A DNA stretch of 16,266 bases from X23 sp050251575 (GTDB lineage Bacteria; Bacillota; Clostridia; SK-Y3), in the NCBI GenBank assembly GCA_050251575.1, contig JBFWMP010000051.1, positions 1-16,266 of the forward strand. Reading direction: 5' to 3'. Every line of letters starts with the position of its first letter. Within the stretch, counting starts at the first letter, position 1. Shown one piece after another: positions 14,315-16,266 of the stretch. Both the position numbers and the translations under genes were made by a program. The notes beneath the pieces were generated by a model, which worked only from the letters and a program-made list of their open reading frames with translations, did not search any database and had not been told where the DNA came from.

Positions 14315-16066
14315 TCAGCAGATAAATTTTGAAACCACTTCTTTAAGGATATTTGCGCCTTCTTTTGCAGAATTGATGCTTTTGACAGTCTCGGAAGCAT
14401 TCATTACTATGTCCGAAGATTTTTCAGCAATATTGGTAGTCCCTGCTGCCCCTTCATTTGCTGCTTGCGTTACCTCTTGTGTTGATTTTACCATATTTTG
14501 AATAGACGCAAGCAGTTCTTCTGAGGTGCCACTAAGTTCAGAAACCAGCTTGTTGATGTGATCTGCATCTTCTTTATATTGCTCTGCTGCACCTAGCATG
14601 GTCTGATAATCCTTATTTACATCGTTGGACACATAGTCAAGCAATTGGTTTGAGTTTTCTGTCAAGTTCTCAACGGAATCAGTTACAATCTTGGTTACCG
14701 TTTGAATTTCAGCAACAGCTTTTTTGGAATCCTCTGCAAGTTTTCTTATCTCCTCTGCTACTACTGCAAAACCTTTTCCTGCTTCTCCAGCACGTGCTGC
14801 TTCTATCGCAGCATTTAATGCAAGAAGATTTGTCTGGGAAGTAATTTGAAGAATGGCATCAGCCAGTATACTAATCTGATGTGTTGCCTTTGATTCTTCT
14901 AATGCATTTTCAAGTTTTCCCTTTACATTGCTAAAAATTTTCATTCCATTATCATGGGAGTCTTTAAAGCTTTTACTTAATTCATAAGCTCTGCTGTTTA
15001 TTTCTTCAGCAGATCTGGCACCATCCTGAGCTTTTTCTGAGATAATCTCAATAGCTTTTTCAATGTTCACAGAGGTGGCATTCATTTCCTCGGTAGAAGC
15101 AGCAGTCTCTTCCATCCCTGCTGATAATTGCTCAGTTGTCGCAGAAATATCTTCTATATTACTTTCCAAATGCAACATATTTTCATTGGTTAATTCAATA
15201 GTATCTGTTAAACTGGAAGTCTGATTAACAACTGAATTAACTATATTTCTAAATTCATTTCTTGCACGAGATTCGGCATTGATAATAATACCAAATTCGT
15301 CCTTGTCATTAGCATATTTTTCATAATTCGAGTCATGCCTTAAGTCAAAGTCCGCAGTTTTCTTAATATAATCTACCGTTATTTTCGTTCTTTTTTTAAT
15401 GTTGATTATTACGATTAGCCCTAACAATAATGAGACGGCAATTGCAACAAATGAAACAATAATTGTTATTTTTTCAGTTGCTTCAACTAAAGCATGATTT
15501 TCAGTAATTATGTCTTGACTATAATCATCAAGAATTTCTTGTATTTGATTAATACATTCTCTTGCAGCATTAAACGATTCAATATATGCAGCTTCGTCCT
15601 TCATCCTATTACTATCCGGATTAAAAAGATCCTTCCAGATATTATAGTTTTTGTCGAATGATTCAAACAATTGAGAGATTGTAAGCCCTGATACCTTATG
15701 GGTGTACTTTCCAAAATTCGCCTTATTGTTATCAATAATTCCCCTTGCTGTATTCACACGGTCGATAGTCTGCTGTGCATTCTCAAGATAGGACTCCCCT
15801 GATTTTTTCAAATCTTCCGAGGAACTTGTTTGTTTCATATCCATATAATCTACCAATGCTTGATAATAATCACGGTCAGCATTTAACAACCAATAAAAAC
15901 TTTTATGTGCTTCTTCATATAAATTTTTAGTGAGCTGAGACGATACAGTATGCAGATAGTTTACAGACATAATGGAAACAAGGAGTAATGCCAATATAGG
16001 TACAATAATAGGAAAAAATATTTTGGTGCTTAATCCAATGTTATTGGTTTTGAATAATTTCAGCAT
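14315..16066 (-). CDS. Methyl-accepting chemotaxis protein (four-helix-bundle sensor)
   Basis: The product is 583 residues; the ATG at 16066 is preceded by AAGGGGGAAG. The first membrane segment is about 16-36. A helical extracellular domain (about 38-197) resembles the 4HB_MCP sensor class, and the second membrane segment is about 198-222. The following HAMP-like region is atypical: it lacks the usual proline and ends DEFGIIINAESRARNEF. The cytoplasmic signalling domain is clear, with the conserved hairpin tip (about 414-443) containing AAIEAARAGEAGKGFAVVA and EEIRKLAEDS, which contacts CheA/CheW. There is no C-terminal CheR-binding pentapeptide; the protein ends SKFIC. The ligand is unknown. 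It converges on the citrate operon, so citrate taxis is a guess only. The 200 bases upstream are AT-rich; I see no SigD consensus and no convincing SigA promoter there. Confidence 0.93.
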   Translation of the reverse strand: MLKLFKTNNIGLSTKIFFPIIVPILALLLVSIMSVNYLHTVSSQLTKNLYEEAHKSFYWLLNADRDYYQALVDYMDMKQTSSSEDLKKSGESYLENAQQTIDRVNTARGIIDNNKANFGKYTHKVSGLTISQLFESFDKNYNIWKDLFNPDSNRMKDEAAYIESFNAARECINQIQEILDDYSQDIITENHALVEATEKITIIVSFVAIAVSLLLGLIVIINIKKRTKITVDYIKKTADFDLRHDSNYEKYANDKDEFGIIINAESRARNEFRNIVNSVVNQTSSLTDTIELTNENMLHLESNIEDISATTEQLSAGMEETAASTEEMNATSVNIEKAIEIISEKAQDGARSAEEINSRAYELSKSFKDSHDNGMKIFSNVKGKLENALEESKATHQISILADAILQITSQTNLLALNAAIEAARAGEAGKGFAVVAEEIRKLAEDSKKAVAEIQTVTKIVTDSVENLTENSNQLLDYVSNDVNKDYQTMLGAAEQYKEDADHINKLVSELSGTSEELLASIQNMVKSTQEVTQAANEGAAGTTNIAEKSSDIVMNASETVKSINSAKEGANILKEVVSKFIC

Positions 16067-16208
16067 CTTTCTTCCCCCTTAAAATTAAAATAAATAATTG
16101 TACGACTGATGTTTGTGAAGTGTGAACAAGAAGCAACAAACATTGGTTGTAATTATTTACTATAATTCGACATTTTTTTCATAAATCCTTTTTTGAAGGG
16201 GTGTTTAT

Positions 16209-16238
16209 AAAAAGATAGGACTAAGGTCCTGCCTTTTT
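16209..16238. terminator. Bidirectional intrinsic terminator-like hairpin
   Basis: AAAAAGATAGGAC (16209-16221) and GTCCTGCCTTTTT (16226-16238) pair at 11 of 13 positions around the loop TAAG. The core GGAC/GTCC stem is flanked by an A-run and a T-run, the layout of a terminator active on either strand. On the minus strand it would end a gene that lies beyond the right edge and insulate the chemoreceptor from it. No gene in this window clearly ends at it. Confidence 0.6.
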
Positions 16239-16266
16239 CATAGGTCTATCAAGCAGAGCAGAATAG

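Noticed and set aside
14310..14844. Plus-strand open frames opposite the chemoreceptor
   Set aside because: They fall inside the conserved signalling domain coding region on the minus strand and have low-complexity translations.
16161..16166. Plus-strand TATAAT upstream of the chemoreceptor
   Set aside because: No -35 hexamer at 16-18 bases and no gene follows on that strand within the window.

Overview
The window looks like a low-GC, endospore-forming anaerobe of the Clostridia. The reasons are AT-rich genes with strong GGAGG-type ribosome sites, LysM/YkuD proteins without signal peptides, a substrate-binding protein anchored as a lipoprotein, and a complete citrate lyase set. No genus is claimed. 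A run of 100 N (1865-1964) marks a scaffold gap, so the order of the first two genes relative to the rest depends on the scaffolding.

Left part (1-2030): two tandem paralogues join LysM repeats to a C-terminal L,D-transpeptidase (YkuD) domain. The second has four LysM repeats and an intact catalytic motif. The first has two repeats and has lost the catalytic cysteine and arginine. The bases on either side of the gap look like two halves of one hairpin.

Centre (2054-14087): an OmpR/PhoB-type response regulator on the minus strand diverges from a ten-gene plus-strand cluster. The order is hybrid sensor kinase, citC, citD, citE, citF, citX, tctC, tctB, tctA, citG. CitDEF are the gamma, beta and alpha subunits of citrate lyase. 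CitG makes the prosthetic-group precursor, CitX attaches it to CitD, and CitC acetylates it. TctCBA is a tripartite tricarboxylate transporter that probably imports the substrate. The unit therefore covers sensing, uptake, enzyme maturation and cleavage to acetate plus oxaloacetate. No oxaloacetate decarboxylase, CitS-type carrier or CitA/CitB pair is present. Hairpins lie between tctC and tctB and between tctA and citG, where they could adjust expression of the parts.

Right part (14088-16266): citG converges on a minus-strand methyl-accepting chemotaxis protein. Between them is a nested palindromic repeat of about 194 bp that resembles a non-autonomous mobile or REP-like element. A terminator-like hairpin lies near the right edge.

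The most useful observations are the catalytically dead transpeptidase paralogue beside its intact sister, the unusual wiring of citrate lyase (hybrid kinase plus TTT transporter in one unit), the nested palindrome, and the hairpin split by the gap. I see no CRISPR array, rRNA, tRNA, phage or complete IS element.
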